Of a stretch of DNA of 53,712 bases, positions 31,940 through 40,571 are shown in pieces. A model generated the notes under the pieces. It ran no database searches, was not told the origin of the DNA, and saw only the letters and a program-made list of their open reading frames with translations. The DNA comes from Acidobacteriota bacterium (GTDB taxonomy: Bacteria > Acidobacteriota > Vicinamibacteria > Vicinamibacterales > UBA2999): contig JACQZV010000123.1 of NCBI GenBank assembly GCA_016213695.1, positions 1-53,712 on the forward strand. Direction: 5' to 3'. Each line of letters opens with the position of its first letter. Positions within the stretch are counted from its first letter, which is position 1. A program made the translations under genes and the position numbers.

Positions 31940-34854
31940 TCACGGCCCGCACGACACGGCTCGTGCGCGCGCCCAACCTTCATGCCTTTCGGCAGGCCGC
32001 CGCGGACCTGGCCTGCGGCGGAACGCCGTTTGACATCCGCGACCGCCTGGTGCTGGTGCCCACACGGGCGGCCGCAGCCTACCTGACGCGCTCCATCGAA
32101 CGCCGGCTCGCCGACGCCGGCGCATTCGTCCTGCCCGACTTCGTCACTCGACACGAACTGCACGCGCGGCTGGCCCAGCGGCTGCCGCAGCCGCCGGCGG
32201 TGCTGACCAGCGCCGAACGCGAGGTCCTGATGGCGGTCGCGTGCGACGTCGCGGCCAGGGCGGGCGCCGAGCCGCCGTTCCACCTTCGGCCCGGGCTCGT
32301 CGCCGCCATTCTGGAGTTCTACGACACGCTCCGGCAGAACGCGCGGCAGGTCGACACCTTCGAGCGCCTGGCGCTCGGCATGCTCGAACCTGGCGCGGCC
32401 GACGACCGCGGCGCCGAGCGGCTGCTCCGGCAGACGCGGTTTCTTGTGGCGGCGTACCGGGCGTTCGAGCGCCTCCGTGAAGAGAGCGGGGCCGCCGACG
32501 AGCACGTGCTGCGCGATCGGCTGCTGGACGAACCCGCGTCACGGCCATGGCGACACGTGGTTGTCGCCGTAGGCGACCGGGCCTTCGATCCCTTCGGGTT
32601 GTGCGTGGCCGACTGGGATCTGCTCGCGCGCCTGCCCGGGCTCGAGCGCCTGGACGTACTGGTGACCGACGAGGTGCTCGCAGGGGCATTTCACGAGCGG
32701 ATGCATCACCTGCTCCCGGGCATTGCGGAAACGAGGGTCGATGCGCGCGACGCAACGGCCGGGCCGGTTCTGCTCGTGCCGCCGGGTGGCGCGCTCGTAC
32801 ACGCCGCCCGCGACCGCGAGGAGGAAGTGGCGGGCTTTGCACGATGGGTGCGGGCCGGGCGGCCGGTGCTGGATCGGGTCGCCCTGGTCGTTCGCCGCCC
32901 CCTGCCGTACGTCTATCTGACGCGCCAGGTGCTGCGATCGGCGGCGATTTCCTCGCAGATGTTCGACGCGCTGCCGCTTGCCGCCGAGCCGTTCGCGGCG
33001 GCGCTCGATCTGGTGTGGGCGTGCGTCAGCGCCAACTTCGCCCGTGGCCCCGCGATCGCGCTCCTGCGGTCCCCGCATTTCACGTTCGACGCCGGCGGGG
33101 CCGCGCCGGCGCCGCGCGGCATTGCCGATCTCGACCGCGCGCTCGGCGAAGCCGGCTATCTTGGCGGCCTCGAGGCCCTCGAACGCCTGGTTGCGGGGTG
33201 GAGCGGGGCCGATTCCGGATCGCCGTCGACGGCGGCGCGCACGGCCGCCGCCGTGCTGCTGGCGACAAGCCGTGAGCTGGCACCTCTCGGCACCGCAGCG
33301 CCCTGCGCCGACCATCTCGACCGGCTCCTCGCGTTTCTCGGCGCCCACGCGCGGCTGCCGGCGTCCGACGATCCCATCCGCGTACGACTGCTGCGCGGCC
33401 GGGCCGCCGTCCTGGACGTGCTCGCCGCCCTGCGGGACGCCTACGGGCGTTTCGATCTCCGGCCGGTCGAGGTCCAGGTGGTCGCGGCCGTCGTGCGCCG
33501 ATGGATCGAGGCGCGCACGTTCGCGCCGTTCACGGGCGAAGGCGGTGTCCACCTGATCGATGCCGACAGCGCGCGCTTCGGCGATTTCGATCGCGTGCAG
33601 GTCGCGGGCCTGGTCGAGGGCGAGTGGCCCGAACGGCCGCGCCGGAACATCTTCTTTCCCGCGTCCCTCCTGCGCGAGCTGGGCTGGCCGGCCGAGTCGG
33701 ATCGGCTCCACTACGAGCGGGCGGCCTTCCGCGATCTCCTCCGGCTGCCCTCGTCACAGCTCGTCGTGTCGACATTCACACTCGAAGACGACGCGCTCGT
33801 GGCGCCGTCGCCGCTGGCGGATGTCGTCGCCGAATCCGGGCTGTCGGTGGAGGCGTACCAGGCGCCGGTCTCCCGCGTCTTCGACTACGAGGCGCTTGCA
33901 TTCGACCCCGTGGAGCTCCGGTACGTGAGCGAAACCGCACGGACGGCGGCCGTTCGGCGGATCGAGGCCTCTGGCAGGTCGAGCGACCGCAAGGGGAGGA
34001 CGACCGCGCGGCCGCTTGCCGCGTACGCGGTGGGGGCGATCGAGCGCTACCAGGATTGTCCGTTCAAGTTCTTTGCGGCCGACATACTCCGGCTCGAGGA
34101 GCCGCCCGCGGACCAGTCGGTGCTCTCGCCACGGGCGCACGGCACGTTCGTGCACGAAGTCTTTCAGCGGTTCTTCGAGGCGTGGGACGCGCGGGGCGAC
34201 GGCACGATGACGGTCGATCGTTTCGACGAGGCGCGCGCGCTGTTCGAAGACGTCGCCGCGCCGCTGCTGGAACGGCTCCCCGCGCCGGATGCGGCGCTCG
34301 AGCGGGCACGGTTGTTCGGGTCGGCCGCGTCATTGGGCATTGCCGACGTTGTCCTCGGGATGGAAGCGTCGCGGCCGGCCCGGGTCGAGGAGCGGTGGCT
34401 GGAGTACCGGCTGGAGGGGGACTTCTCGCTCGGCACGCCCGACGGCCGGCGGGTGCCGCTCAAAGGCGTCGCCGATCGGGTCGACCTGCTCGAGGGCCAC
34501 CGGCTCCGCGTGATCGATTACAAGTCCGGATCTGCGCCGAATCCCAGGCGTGCGCTGCAGGCGGCGATCTACGCGCTTTGCGCGCAGGAGCGGCTTGAGG
34601 ATCGCGGGCGCGGCGCGTGGGCAGTTGACGAGGCGTCCTATGTCGCCTTTGCCGGCAAACGGACGGTCGTCCCCGTCGTGCGCGCGGGTGGCGCCGATGC
34701 CGCTGCCGTCCTGAGCAGCGCCCGCGAGCGTCTGCTCGAGGCCGTTGACGGGATCGCGCGCGGCGAGTTCCCGCCGAGGCCGCATGAGGTGCGGATCTGC
34801 ACGTACTGCGCGTACCCGTCCGTCTGCCGAAAGGACTACGTTGGCGACGACTAA
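31936..34854 (+). CDS. addB: AddB-type helicase-nuclease subunit with Fe-S nuclease domain
   Basis: Subunit of the AddAB double-strand-break resection complex. 972 residues from GTG 31936. The N-terminal part is an inactivated helicase-like region. The C-terminal PD-(D/E)XK nuclease has GVADRVDLLEGHRLRVIDYKSG. The four Fe-S cysteines are in YQDCPFKFF and CTYCAYPSVC, the AddB/RecB-nuclease arrangement. The track start lies inside the previous gene. No conserved Walker A GxGKT is seen where AddA has one. Its stop overlaps addA. Confidence 0.88.
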   Translation: MITARTTRLVRAPNLHAFRQAAADLACGGTPFDIRDRLVLVPTRAAAAYLTRSIERRLADAGAFVLPDFVTRHELHARLAQRLPQPPAVLTSAEREVLMAVACDVAARAGAEPPFHLRPGLVAAILEFYDTLRQNARQVDTFERLALGMLEPGAADDRGAERLLRQTRFLVAAYRAFERLREESGAADEHVLRDRLLDEPASRPWRHVVVAVGDRAFDPFGLCVADWDLLARLPGLERLDVLVTDEVLAGAFHERMHHLLPGIAETRVDARDATAGPVLLVPPGGALVHAARDREEEVAGFARWVRAGRPVLDRVALVVRRPLPYVYLTRQVLRSAAISSQMFDALPLAAEPFAAALDLVWACVSANFARGPAIALLRSPHFTFDAGGAAPAPRGIADLDRALGEAGYLGGLEALERLVAGWSGADSGSPSTAARTAAAVLLATSRELAPLGTAAPCADHLDRLLAFLGAHARLPASDDPIRVRLLRGRAAVLDVLAALRDAYGRFDLRPVEVQVVAAVVRRWIEARTFAPFTGEGGVHLIDADSARFGDFDRVQVAGLVEGEWPERPRRNIFFPASLLRELGWPAESDRLHYERAAFRDLLRLPSSQLVVSTFTLEDDALVAPSPLADVVAESGLSVEAYQAPVSRVFDYEALAFDPVELRYVSETARTAAVRRIEASGRSSDRKGRTTARPLAAYAVGAIERYQDCPFKFFAADILRLEEPPADQSVLSPRAHGTFVHEVFQRFFEAWDARGDGTMTVDRFDEARALFEDVAAPLLERLPAPDAALERARLFGSAASLGIADVVLGMEASRPARVEERWLEYRLEGDFSLGTPDGRRVPLKGVADRVDLLEGHRLRVIDYKSGSAPNPRRALQAAIYALCAQERLEDRGRGAWAVDEASYVAFAGKRTVVPVVRAGGADAAAVLSSARERLLEAVDGIARGEFPPRPHEVRICTYCAYPSVCRKDYVGDD

Positions 34855-37800
34855 CGCCCGGATTGTGGCGCGCGATGCGGACGCCCGGCAGCGGGCCGTC
34901 GACCCGCGGTTCAACGTGGCGCTGGAAGCGTCGGCGGGAACCGGCAAGACACGGGTGCTGGTGGACCGCTACATCAACCTGCTTCGTGCCGGCGTCAATC
35001 CCGCCAACATCCTGGCGATCACCTTCACGCGGAAAGCCGCGGCCGAGATGCGCGATCGCATCAGGGTGAGCCTGCTCGCGGCGGCGGAGCGGGGCGAGAT
35101 TCCGCCGGCGCGGTGGCGCGAGCTGCAGGACCGGACCGCCGACATTGCCATCAGCACGATCGACGCCTTCTGCCTGTCGCTGCTGCGGGAGTTTCCGCTC
35201 GAAGCCGACGTCGATCCCGGGTTTGCCGTCGCGGACGAGACCGAGCTGCCCCGGTTTGTTGACGACGCGCTCGATCGGGCGCTCCGCATCTGCCGTGCGG
35301 TGGCCCGGCAGGATGAGGACATTGCGCTGGCGCTCGCCCAGCTCGGGGAGCGGCGTGTGCGTGCGGCGCTGGCGGCGCTCCTCGGGCGGCGGCTGGTTGC
35401 GCCCGGCGTGCTGCAGCGGTACCTGGCGAGGGGGCCGTCCGATCTGAACGGCGTCACGGTGAGCCAGCGCGCGGCCCGGTCGCTGTTCCAGTTCTTCGAC
35501 TCGATGCGCGGCGGCTTCGACCGGTTCGTCGACACGGGGCCGCCGGAGCCCGCCTTCGCGCTCCTGCGGCGGAGTCTCAACCGCGCCCGCGAGGCGTCGG
35601 GCGGAGCAGCCGCCGACCCGGTCGCGGTCCGCGCGGCGTTCGCGCGGGCGCGCGATCACTTCCTGACCCAGGAGGAACATCCGCGCATCCGGTCGCCGTA
35701 CCCGCGACGGCTGTTTGCCAACGAATCGGATTGGCGCGCCCACACCGCGCTCGTCGCCGATCACGCACCGGCGTTTGCGCAGATCTACCGTGGTTATCGG
35801 CGCGATCTGAATGTCCTCCTCTCGCGCGGCATGTTCCGCATGTTCCGAATCGCCGACACGGAATACCGGCGAACGCTCGACGCGCACGCGCTGCTGGATT
35901 TTTCGGATCTGGTGGCGCGCGCGCTCGATCTGCTGCGCCGGATGGAGGAGTTCTCGCAAAGCCGGTACCGCCTTGAATCGCGCTATCACCACGTGCTGGT
36001 CGACGAGTTCCAGGATACGAGCCGCGCCCAATGGGAGCTGGTGTCGCTGCTCGTGCAGTCGTGGGGGGCCGGTGCCGGACTGGCCGGCGGCGGCCCGCTC
36101 CAACCCTCGCTGTTCATCGTCGGCGACCGGAAGCAGTCGATCTACGGTTTTCGCGACGCCGATGTGTCGGTGTTGCGCGAGGCGGCGCGGCAGATGGAGC
36201 TGCTGCGTCCCGACCGCGACGTGCGCCGCTCGATTTCGCGCAGCTTTCGCGCGGTGCCGGCGTTGCTGGCCTTCGTCAACGACGTGTGCCAGGACATGGA
36301 GAAGGCCGGCGGAGACGGGGCGTTCGAGTACGAAGAGACCGACCGGTTTCCGGTCGAGGCCTCTGGGTCCGGTGCGTCCGACATAGCTGACGCGCTCGGC
36401 CTGGTGCCCGGCGCGACACCCGAAGACTGCGCCGAGGCGACCTCCGCCGAAATCGCACGGCTGCTGACGGAGGGAACGCCGGTGCGCGACCGGGAGAGCG
36501 CCGTCGTGCGGCCGGTGCGCCCCGGGGACATCGGCATCCTGTTTCGCTCGCGGGAGAGCCATCGCGAGTTCGAAGCGGCGCTGGCGCGGCGGAACATCCG
36601 CTCGTATGTCTACAAGGGCCTGGGGTTCTTCGATGCCGATGAGATCAAGGATGTCCTGGCGCTCATCCGGTATCTCGCGGATCCCGAATCGGACCTGGGC
36701 GCGGCGGCGCTCATGCGATCGCGCGTGTTCGGCGTGTCGGACGAAGCGCTGCGCCTGCTGGCGCCGCATCTGGCAGACGCGCTCGCTGCCGCTCGCGCGC
36801 CGCGGGCAGCGGCGGCGCTCGACGCGCCCGACGGGCAGGCCCTCGAACACGCCCGGACGTCGACCGCGCGATGGCTCCGGCTGGTCGACCGGATCGGACC
36901 GGCTGAACTGGTCGATCTGGCGCTGACTGAATCAGCGTACGCATTCGAACTGCGGGGCCTGCGGTTCCCACAGGCCCGTGAGAATCTGAAGAAGATGCGC
37001 GCGCTGCTCCGGCGCCTGCAGAACCGCGGCTACGCCACGCTGGCGCGCGTGGCGGCGCATCTGGACCGCCTGGCTGTCGGCGACGAGGCGAACGCCGCCA
37101 TCGATGCTCTCGACGCCATCAACCTGATGACCGTGCATGCAGCCAAGGGCCTCGAATTTCCCGTGGTGTTTGTCGTCAATATCGGGCGTGGAACCGGCGC
37201 CCGGCGCGAGCCGGTGCGATGGTCGCCGGCATCAGCATCCGGACCGGAATCGGTGTCGGTCGGCGACTTCCGCTCAGACGCCGACGACGAGCGCGACACC
37301 AGGGAGCGTGAAGAGACGAAGCGGCTCCTGTATGTCGCGCTGACGCGCGCCCGCGATCGACTGTACTTTGCCGCCACGGTCAACGACGGCCGCACTGCCT
37401 CGTCGCGCGGCAGCCTGGCGGAGGTGTTGCCGGCGTCTCTCCTCCAGATGTCTGCGAGCGCGCGGCCGCCGCATGCGGAGTGGCGCTCGTCGTCCGGTTC
37501 CCGTCATCGATTTCGTGTCTGCGCCGTCGAAGAGGGCGGTGCGACCGATGTGTCTCCGTCCCCGCCGGCCGCCACGGCGGGGGCGATCGAGGATGATTTC
37601 GTCCCGCTCGTCGATACGACGTCGCCGCGTCAGACGAGCGCGTCTCGCGTGACCGATGGCGATCGTCAGCGCGATCGGCCGAGTGATGGAGGCGACGACT
37701 CGGATCGCCTTGTCGGCATCATGGTGCATCGGCTGCTGCAGCGGTTCGGCGTCGAGGCCAACAGCGCGGAACTCGGGGCGGATGTCGCCCTCCGTGTGCT

Positions 37801-38152
37801 GGGGACCGGCGAGGTGGCCGGGACGCCGCCGTCGCGGCCCATCGCGGCTCTGGCGGATGAGGCGCTCGCCGCGTACCGGTCGATTTGCCGCCGTTCCGAC
37901 GTGCGGGATCTCTACGGCGCCGGCGAGCGGCTGCACGAAGTGCCGTTCACGATGCGCGTTGACGGCCGAATCGTCCGCGGCACCCTTGATTGCCTGGTCC
38001 GCGGCGGATCGGATCGGCTGACCGTGCTGGAGTTCAAGACCGGTCGCCCTCGCGAGGAGCATCGGGCGCAGCTCGACCTGTATCGACGCGCCGCGGAGCG
38101 TCTGTTCCCAGGCATGCGCGTCGACGGCACGCTGGTGTACGCCGACACCTGA
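34841..38152 (+). CDS. addA: AddA-type UvrD-like helicase-nuclease
   Basis: Motor and nuclease subunit of AddAB. All superfamily 1A motifs are present: Walker A EASAGTGKTR, ITFTRKAAAEMRDR, VLVDEFQDTSRAQWEL, FIVGDRKQSIYGFRDADV, SISRSFRAVPALL, INLMTVHAAKGLEFPVVF and KRLLYVALTRARDRLYF. The C-terminal nuclease has GTLDCLVRGG and TVLEFKTGR. I choose TTG 34841, 14 bases inside addB, with AAGGA 5 bases upstream; GTG 34865 is an alternative. 1103 residues. Acts with AddB in recombinational repair. Confidence 0.93.
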   Translation: MATTNARIVARDADARQRAVDPRFNVALEASAGTGKTRVLVDRYINLLRAGVNPANILAITFTRKAAAEMRDRIRVSLLAAAERGEIPPARWRELQDRTADIAISTIDAFCLSLLREFPLEADVDPGFAVADETELPRFVDDALDRALRICRAVARQDEDIALALAQLGERRVRAALAALLGRRLVAPGVLQRYLARGPSDLNGVTVSQRAARSLFQFFDSMRGGFDRFVDTGPPEPAFALLRRSLNRAREASGGAAADPVAVRAAFARARDHFLTQEEHPRIRSPYPRRLFANESDWRAHTALVADHAPAFAQIYRGYRRDLNVLLSRGMFRMFRIADTEYRRTLDAHALLDFSDLVARALDLLRRMEEFSQSRYRLESRYHHVLVDEFQDTSRAQWELVSLLVQSWGAGAGLAGGGPLQPSLFIVGDRKQSIYGFRDADVSVLREAARQMELLRPDRDVRRSISRSFRAVPALLAFVNDVCQDMEKAGGDGAFEYEETDRFPVEASGSGASDIADALGLVPGATPEDCAEATSAEIARLLTEGTPVRDRESAVVRPVRPGDIGILFRSRESHREFEAALARRNIRSYVYKGLGFFDADEIKDVLALIRYLADPESDLGAAALMRSRVFGVSDEALRLLAPHLADALAAARAPRAAAALDAPDGQALEHARTSTARWLRLVDRIGPAELVDLALTESAYAFELRGLRFPQARENLKKMRALLRRLQNRGYATLARVAAHLDRLAVGDEANAAIDALDAINLMTVHAAKGLEFPVVFVVNIGRGTGARREPVRWSPASASGPESVSVGDFRSDADDERDTREREETKRLLYVALTRARDRLYFAATVNDGRTASSRGSLAEVLPASLLQMSASARPPHAEWRSSSGSRHRFRVCAVEEGGATDVSPSPPAATAGAIEDDFVPLVDTTSPRQTSASRVTDGDRQRDRPSDGGDDSDRLVGIMVHRLLQRFGVEANSAELGADVALRVLGTGEVAGTPPSRPIAALADEALAAYRSICRRSDVRDLYGAGERLHEVPFTMRVDGRIVRGTLDCLVRGGSDRLTVLEFKTGRPREEHRAQLDLYRRAAERLFPGMRVDGTLVYADT

Positions 38153-38245
38153 TCGTCACGATCCGGTCGTGCCGACCCATGGTGTGGCCGTTATTGCACC
38201 GCCAAATCCTCGTTTTATGGCCTGAAACCACGAGTATTGTCGAGT

Positions 38246-38268
38246 TGGCCGGGCCCGGCCACTTTCTG
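38246..38268 (+). terminator. Palindromic hairpin followed by short T-rich stretch
   Basis: TGGCCGGGCCCGGCCA is a perfect 16-base palindrome followed by CTTTCTG. It is a plausible terminator for the addBA operon, roughly 95 bases after the addA stop. Confidence 0.4.
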
Positions 38269-38270
38269 CA

Positions 38271-38300
38271 TTGCGCTTGTCTGATCCCATCTCCTACAAT
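38271..38300 (+). promoter_or_regulatory. Promoter of zinc-ribbon protein gene
   Basis: TTGCGC (38271-38276) and TACAAT (38295-38300) are separated by 18 bases. The downstream gene has a leader of about 60 bases and a good GAGGAG ribosome-binding site. Confidence 0.5.
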
Positions 38301-38366
38301 CGAGTAAAAGGACGCGCCAGGGCGTTCAGTAGGAGTTGCCGTTTGACGACCAAAGAGGAGACGCGC

Positions 38367-38588
38367 GTGGCGCTGACCTGCCCCAGTTGTGGGAACGACC
38401 AGAACTTCCTCGTGAAAACGCTTCAGATGCACGTCGTGCACCTGGACGATTCGCGTGTGGAGGTGTCTGAGGAGGGCCGGCCGGCGGTGCTCGAGGTCCT
38501 GTGCGACGAGTGCGAGCACGCCCTCAACCTCGAGGAGATGGACGAGGGCATCCGCAAGGAGCTGCTGCTGACGCTCGGCGCGCGCTAG
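38367..38588 (+). CDS. Small zinc-ribbon protein
   Basis: 73 residues with two CxxC knuckles, TCPSCGND near the N-terminus and LCDECEHALNL, separated by a short beta-rich stretch (KTLQMHVVHLDDSRVEV), as in zinc ribbons. The track start at 38271 lies on the promoter. GTG 38367 is preferred for GAGGAG 6 bases upstream; TTG 38343 is another option. Nucleic-acid or protein binding is likely, but no family is recognised. Confidence 0.72.
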   Translation: MALTCPSCGNDQNFLVKTLQMHVVHLDDSRVEVSEEGRPAVLEVLCDECEHALNLEEMDEGIRKELLLTLGAR

Positions 38589-38663
38589 AGCACGGCCGCC
38601 CGGCTCGTCCACGGGCCCTTCCTTCACAGGTGCAGTTGACTTCGCGCCTGCCGATCCCTAAGG

Positions 38664-38669
38664 TACCCT
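38664..38669 (+). promoter_or_regulatory. -10 element of leaderless DnaJ-like gene
   Basis: TACCCT is followed by 7 bases (CGAATTC) and the ATG at 38677. TTGACT lies farther upstream (38636-38641) but with a 22-base spacer. No ribosome-binding site is seen. Confidence 0.4.
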
Positions 38670-38676
38670 CGAATTC

Positions 38677-39069
38677 ATGAACGTCGACACGAGCTGTTTC
38701 GCGGACGAAGTCGTCGTCGATTTTCCGTCGGTCGCCCCGGCGGTTGAGCGGATGCGCCGGTCGTTTCTTGCCGAGGAGCGGGTGGCTGCGCTGCGCGCGA
38801 CGATTCTGCTCACGGCGCACGCGGCGCGGCGCGGCGCCATGGTACCGGTCGAGGTGCCCGTCCCGCGCACCTGCCGCGCGTGCGGCGGCCGCGGCGAAAC
38901 GTGGACCGGGCCGTGCAGCTGCTGCCGCGGCAGCGGCGACGAGCTTCGGCGCCATCAGCTGCAGGTTGCGGTGCCCGCCGGCGTCCTCGACGGCGCGCGG
39001 TTCACCGTCACGCTCTCGTCCCGCCACAACCCGCCAACCCGTCTCGAGCTCCGCGTCCTCGTCTCGTAA
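38677..39069 (+). CDS. DnaJ-like zinc-finger/C-terminal fragment protein without J domain
   Basis: 130 residues. The middle has two CxxCxGxG-type repeats, CRACGGRG and CSCCRGSG, as in the DnaJ cysteine-rich region, which normally has four. The following LQVAVPAGVLDGARFTVTL matches the DnaJ substrate-binding beta domain. No J domain (HPD) is present, so it cannot stimulate DnaK in the usual way. The ORF is complete with its own start, so it may be a small substrate-binding or zinc protein. The next gene starts immediately after its stop. Confidence 0.78.
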   Translation: MNVDTSCFADEVVVDFPSVAPAVERMRRSFLAEERVAALRATILLTAHAARRGAMVPVEVPVPRTCRACGGRGETWTGPCSCCRGSGDELRRHQLQVAVPAGVLDGARFTVTLSSRHNPPTRLELRVLVS

Positions 39070-39465
39070 GTGGATCGCCACGTCAGGCTTCTCGGCATCC
39101 TGGCGAGCCTCTGGGGCGCGCTGGCGACGCTGGTCGGCGTCTCCATGCTCCTGCTGGCCGGCGGCGCCCTGGCCATCGTCGCCGATCCCGAGGCCACAGC
39201 CGTCTCCTTCGCCGCGGGACTCACGGCGTGGATCTTTGCCTCGATCGGCGTCTTCTCGCTGGTCTGGGGAGTGGCGCATCTCTGGGTCGCTACCCGACTG
39301 CGACGGCGGCACGCGCGAGGCCGCGTCGTCATGCTCGGTCTGGGCGTCGTCAACCTGCTGGTGTTTCCTTTCGGTACCGCGCTCGGTGCGTACGCGCTGT
39401 GGGTGCTGCTGACCAACGAGGGGCGCCGCCTGTTCGTGGCGCCGCACGTCGAGGCGATAAGATAG
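39070..39465 (+). CDS. Small integral membrane protein
   Basis: 131 residues with about four hydrophobic segments (LLGILASLWGALATLVGVSMLLL, AFAAGLTAWIFASIGVFSLVWGV region, VVMLGLGVVNLLVFPFGTALGAYALWVLL). It resembles small DUF-type membrane proteins that are common in Acidobacteria-like genomes. The GTG start abuts the previous stop, so it is co-transcribed with the DnaJ-like gene. Function unknown. Confidence 0.7.
   Translation: MDRHVRLLGILASLWGALATLVGVSMLLLAGGALAIVADPEATAVSFAAGLTAWIFASIGVFSLVWGVAHLWVATRLRRRHARGRVVMLGLGVVNLLVFPFGTALGAYALWVLLTNEGRRLFVAPHVEAIR
39458..39463 (+). promoter_or_regulatory. -10 element of leaderless mrp
   Basis: TAAGAT is followed by 7 bases (AGAGATG) and the second of two consecutive ATGs (39471). 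It lies inside the last codons of the preceding membrane-protein gene. No ribosome-binding site is seen. Confidence 0.4.
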
Positions 39466-39470
39466 AGATG

Positions 39471-40571
39471 ATGTCCTCGACGCTCGATCGCGATGCGGTG
39501 CTGGGTGCGCTCAAGATCGTGACCGATCCCGACTTGCGGCGCGATATCGTGTCGCTCGGCTTCGTCAAGAACCTCACAATCGACAGCGGCCGTGTGTCGT
39601 TCACCATCGAGCTGACCACGCCTGCCTGCCCCGTCAAGGATCAGTTGCGGGAGCAGGCGGCTGCCGCGGTGCGCGCGCTGGCCGGCGTGGTCGACGTCAC
39701 GATTCAGATGACGGCCAACGTCCGTTCGGTGTCTGCCCCCGAAACCGGGAGGACTCCGCTGCCCGGCGTGAAAAATGTCGTCGCGGTCGGGGCCGGCAAG
39801 GGAGGGGTCGGGAAGACGACCGTAGCGGTGAATCTCGCGCTGGCGCTGGCCCGCTGCGGGAGCCGTGTCGGCATTCTCGACGGCGACATCTACGGACCGA
39901 ACGTGCCCATCATGCTGGGACTGCAGACGCAGTTGACCACGGACGGGCAGCGCATCCAGCCGGCGGAGAAGTACGGCGTGCAGGTCGTGTCGATGGGCTT
40001 CCTCACCGGGGAGGACGCCCCGGTGATCTGGCGCGGCCCGATGCTCCACGGCGCCATCCAGCAGTTTTTCCGGGACGTCGCGTGGCACGACCTGGACTAC
40101 CTGATCGTGGACATGCCGCCCGGCACCGGAGACGTGGCGCTTAGTCTCAGTCAGACCGTCCCGGTGGCCGGCGCGATTGTCGTGACGACGCCACAGCAGG
40201 TATCGCTCGCGGACACGCGCCGCGCGGTCCGGATGTACCAGAAACTGAACATCCAGCCGCTCGGCGTCGTGGAGAACATGAGCTATTACGCGTGCCCCAA
40301 CTGCCACCACGAGGCCGACATCTTCGGGTACGGCGGCGGCGAAACGCTCGCGCAATCGATGGAGGTGCCGTTCCTCGGCCGTCTACCGGTGTACCAGCCA
40401 ATCCGGGAGGGGAGCGATAACGGAGTGCCGTTGGTTGTCAGCGAGCCGGGGTCGCCGGCGGGGCGTGCGTTCGTCACGTTGGCCGAGCGCACGGCGGCGC
40501 AGATTTCGATCGCGGCGCACAAGGCCGCCGAGGCGAACAAGGGGAAGATTCCGCTTATTCAAGTCCGGTGA
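39471..40571 (+). CDS. mrp: Mrp/ApbC-type P-loop NTPase, Fe-S cluster carrier
   Basis: Cytoplasmic Fe-S carrier. An N-terminal MIP18/DUF59 domain (DRDAVLGALKIVTDPDLRRDIVSLGFVKNL) precedes the Mrp NTPase with GKGGVGKTTVAVNLA, ILDGDIYGPNVP, VDMPPGTGDVALSL and the cluster-binding CxxC in YYACPNCHHE. 366 residues from ATG 39471 (ATG 39468 is equally possible). The 3' end overlaps the convergent apbE gene by 17 bases. Confidence 0.94.
   Translation: MSSTLDRDAVLGALKIVTDPDLRRDIVSLGFVKNLTIDSGRVSFTIELTTPACPVKDQLREQAAAAVRALAGVVDVTIQMTANVRSVSAPETGRTPLPGVKNVVAVGAGKGGVGKTTVAVNLALALARCGSRVGILDGDIYGPNVPIMLGLQTQLTTDGQRIQPAEKYGVQVVSMGFLTGEDAPVIWRGPMLHGAIQQFFRDVAWHDLDYLIVDMPPGTGDVALSLSQTVPVAGAIVVTTPQQVSLADTRRAVRMYQKLNIQPLGVVENMSYYACPNCHHEADIFGYGGGETLAQSMEVPFLGRLPVYQPIREGSDNGVPLVVSEPGSPAGRAFVTLAERTAAQISIAAHKAAEANKGKIPLIQVR

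Larger units (their letters stand above)
38153..38366. other. Intergenic region after addA
   Basis: About 214 bases without a gene. It contains a palindromic hairpin at 38246-38261 and the promoter at 38271-38300, both listed separately. Confidence 0.5.

Noticed and set aside
34460-36850. 796-residue minus-strand ORF across addB/addA
   Set aside because: Antisense shadow of well-supported helicase-nuclease genes.
38955-40355. 466-residue minus-strand ORF opposite mrp
   Set aside because: Antisense shadow of the Mrp NTPase gene.
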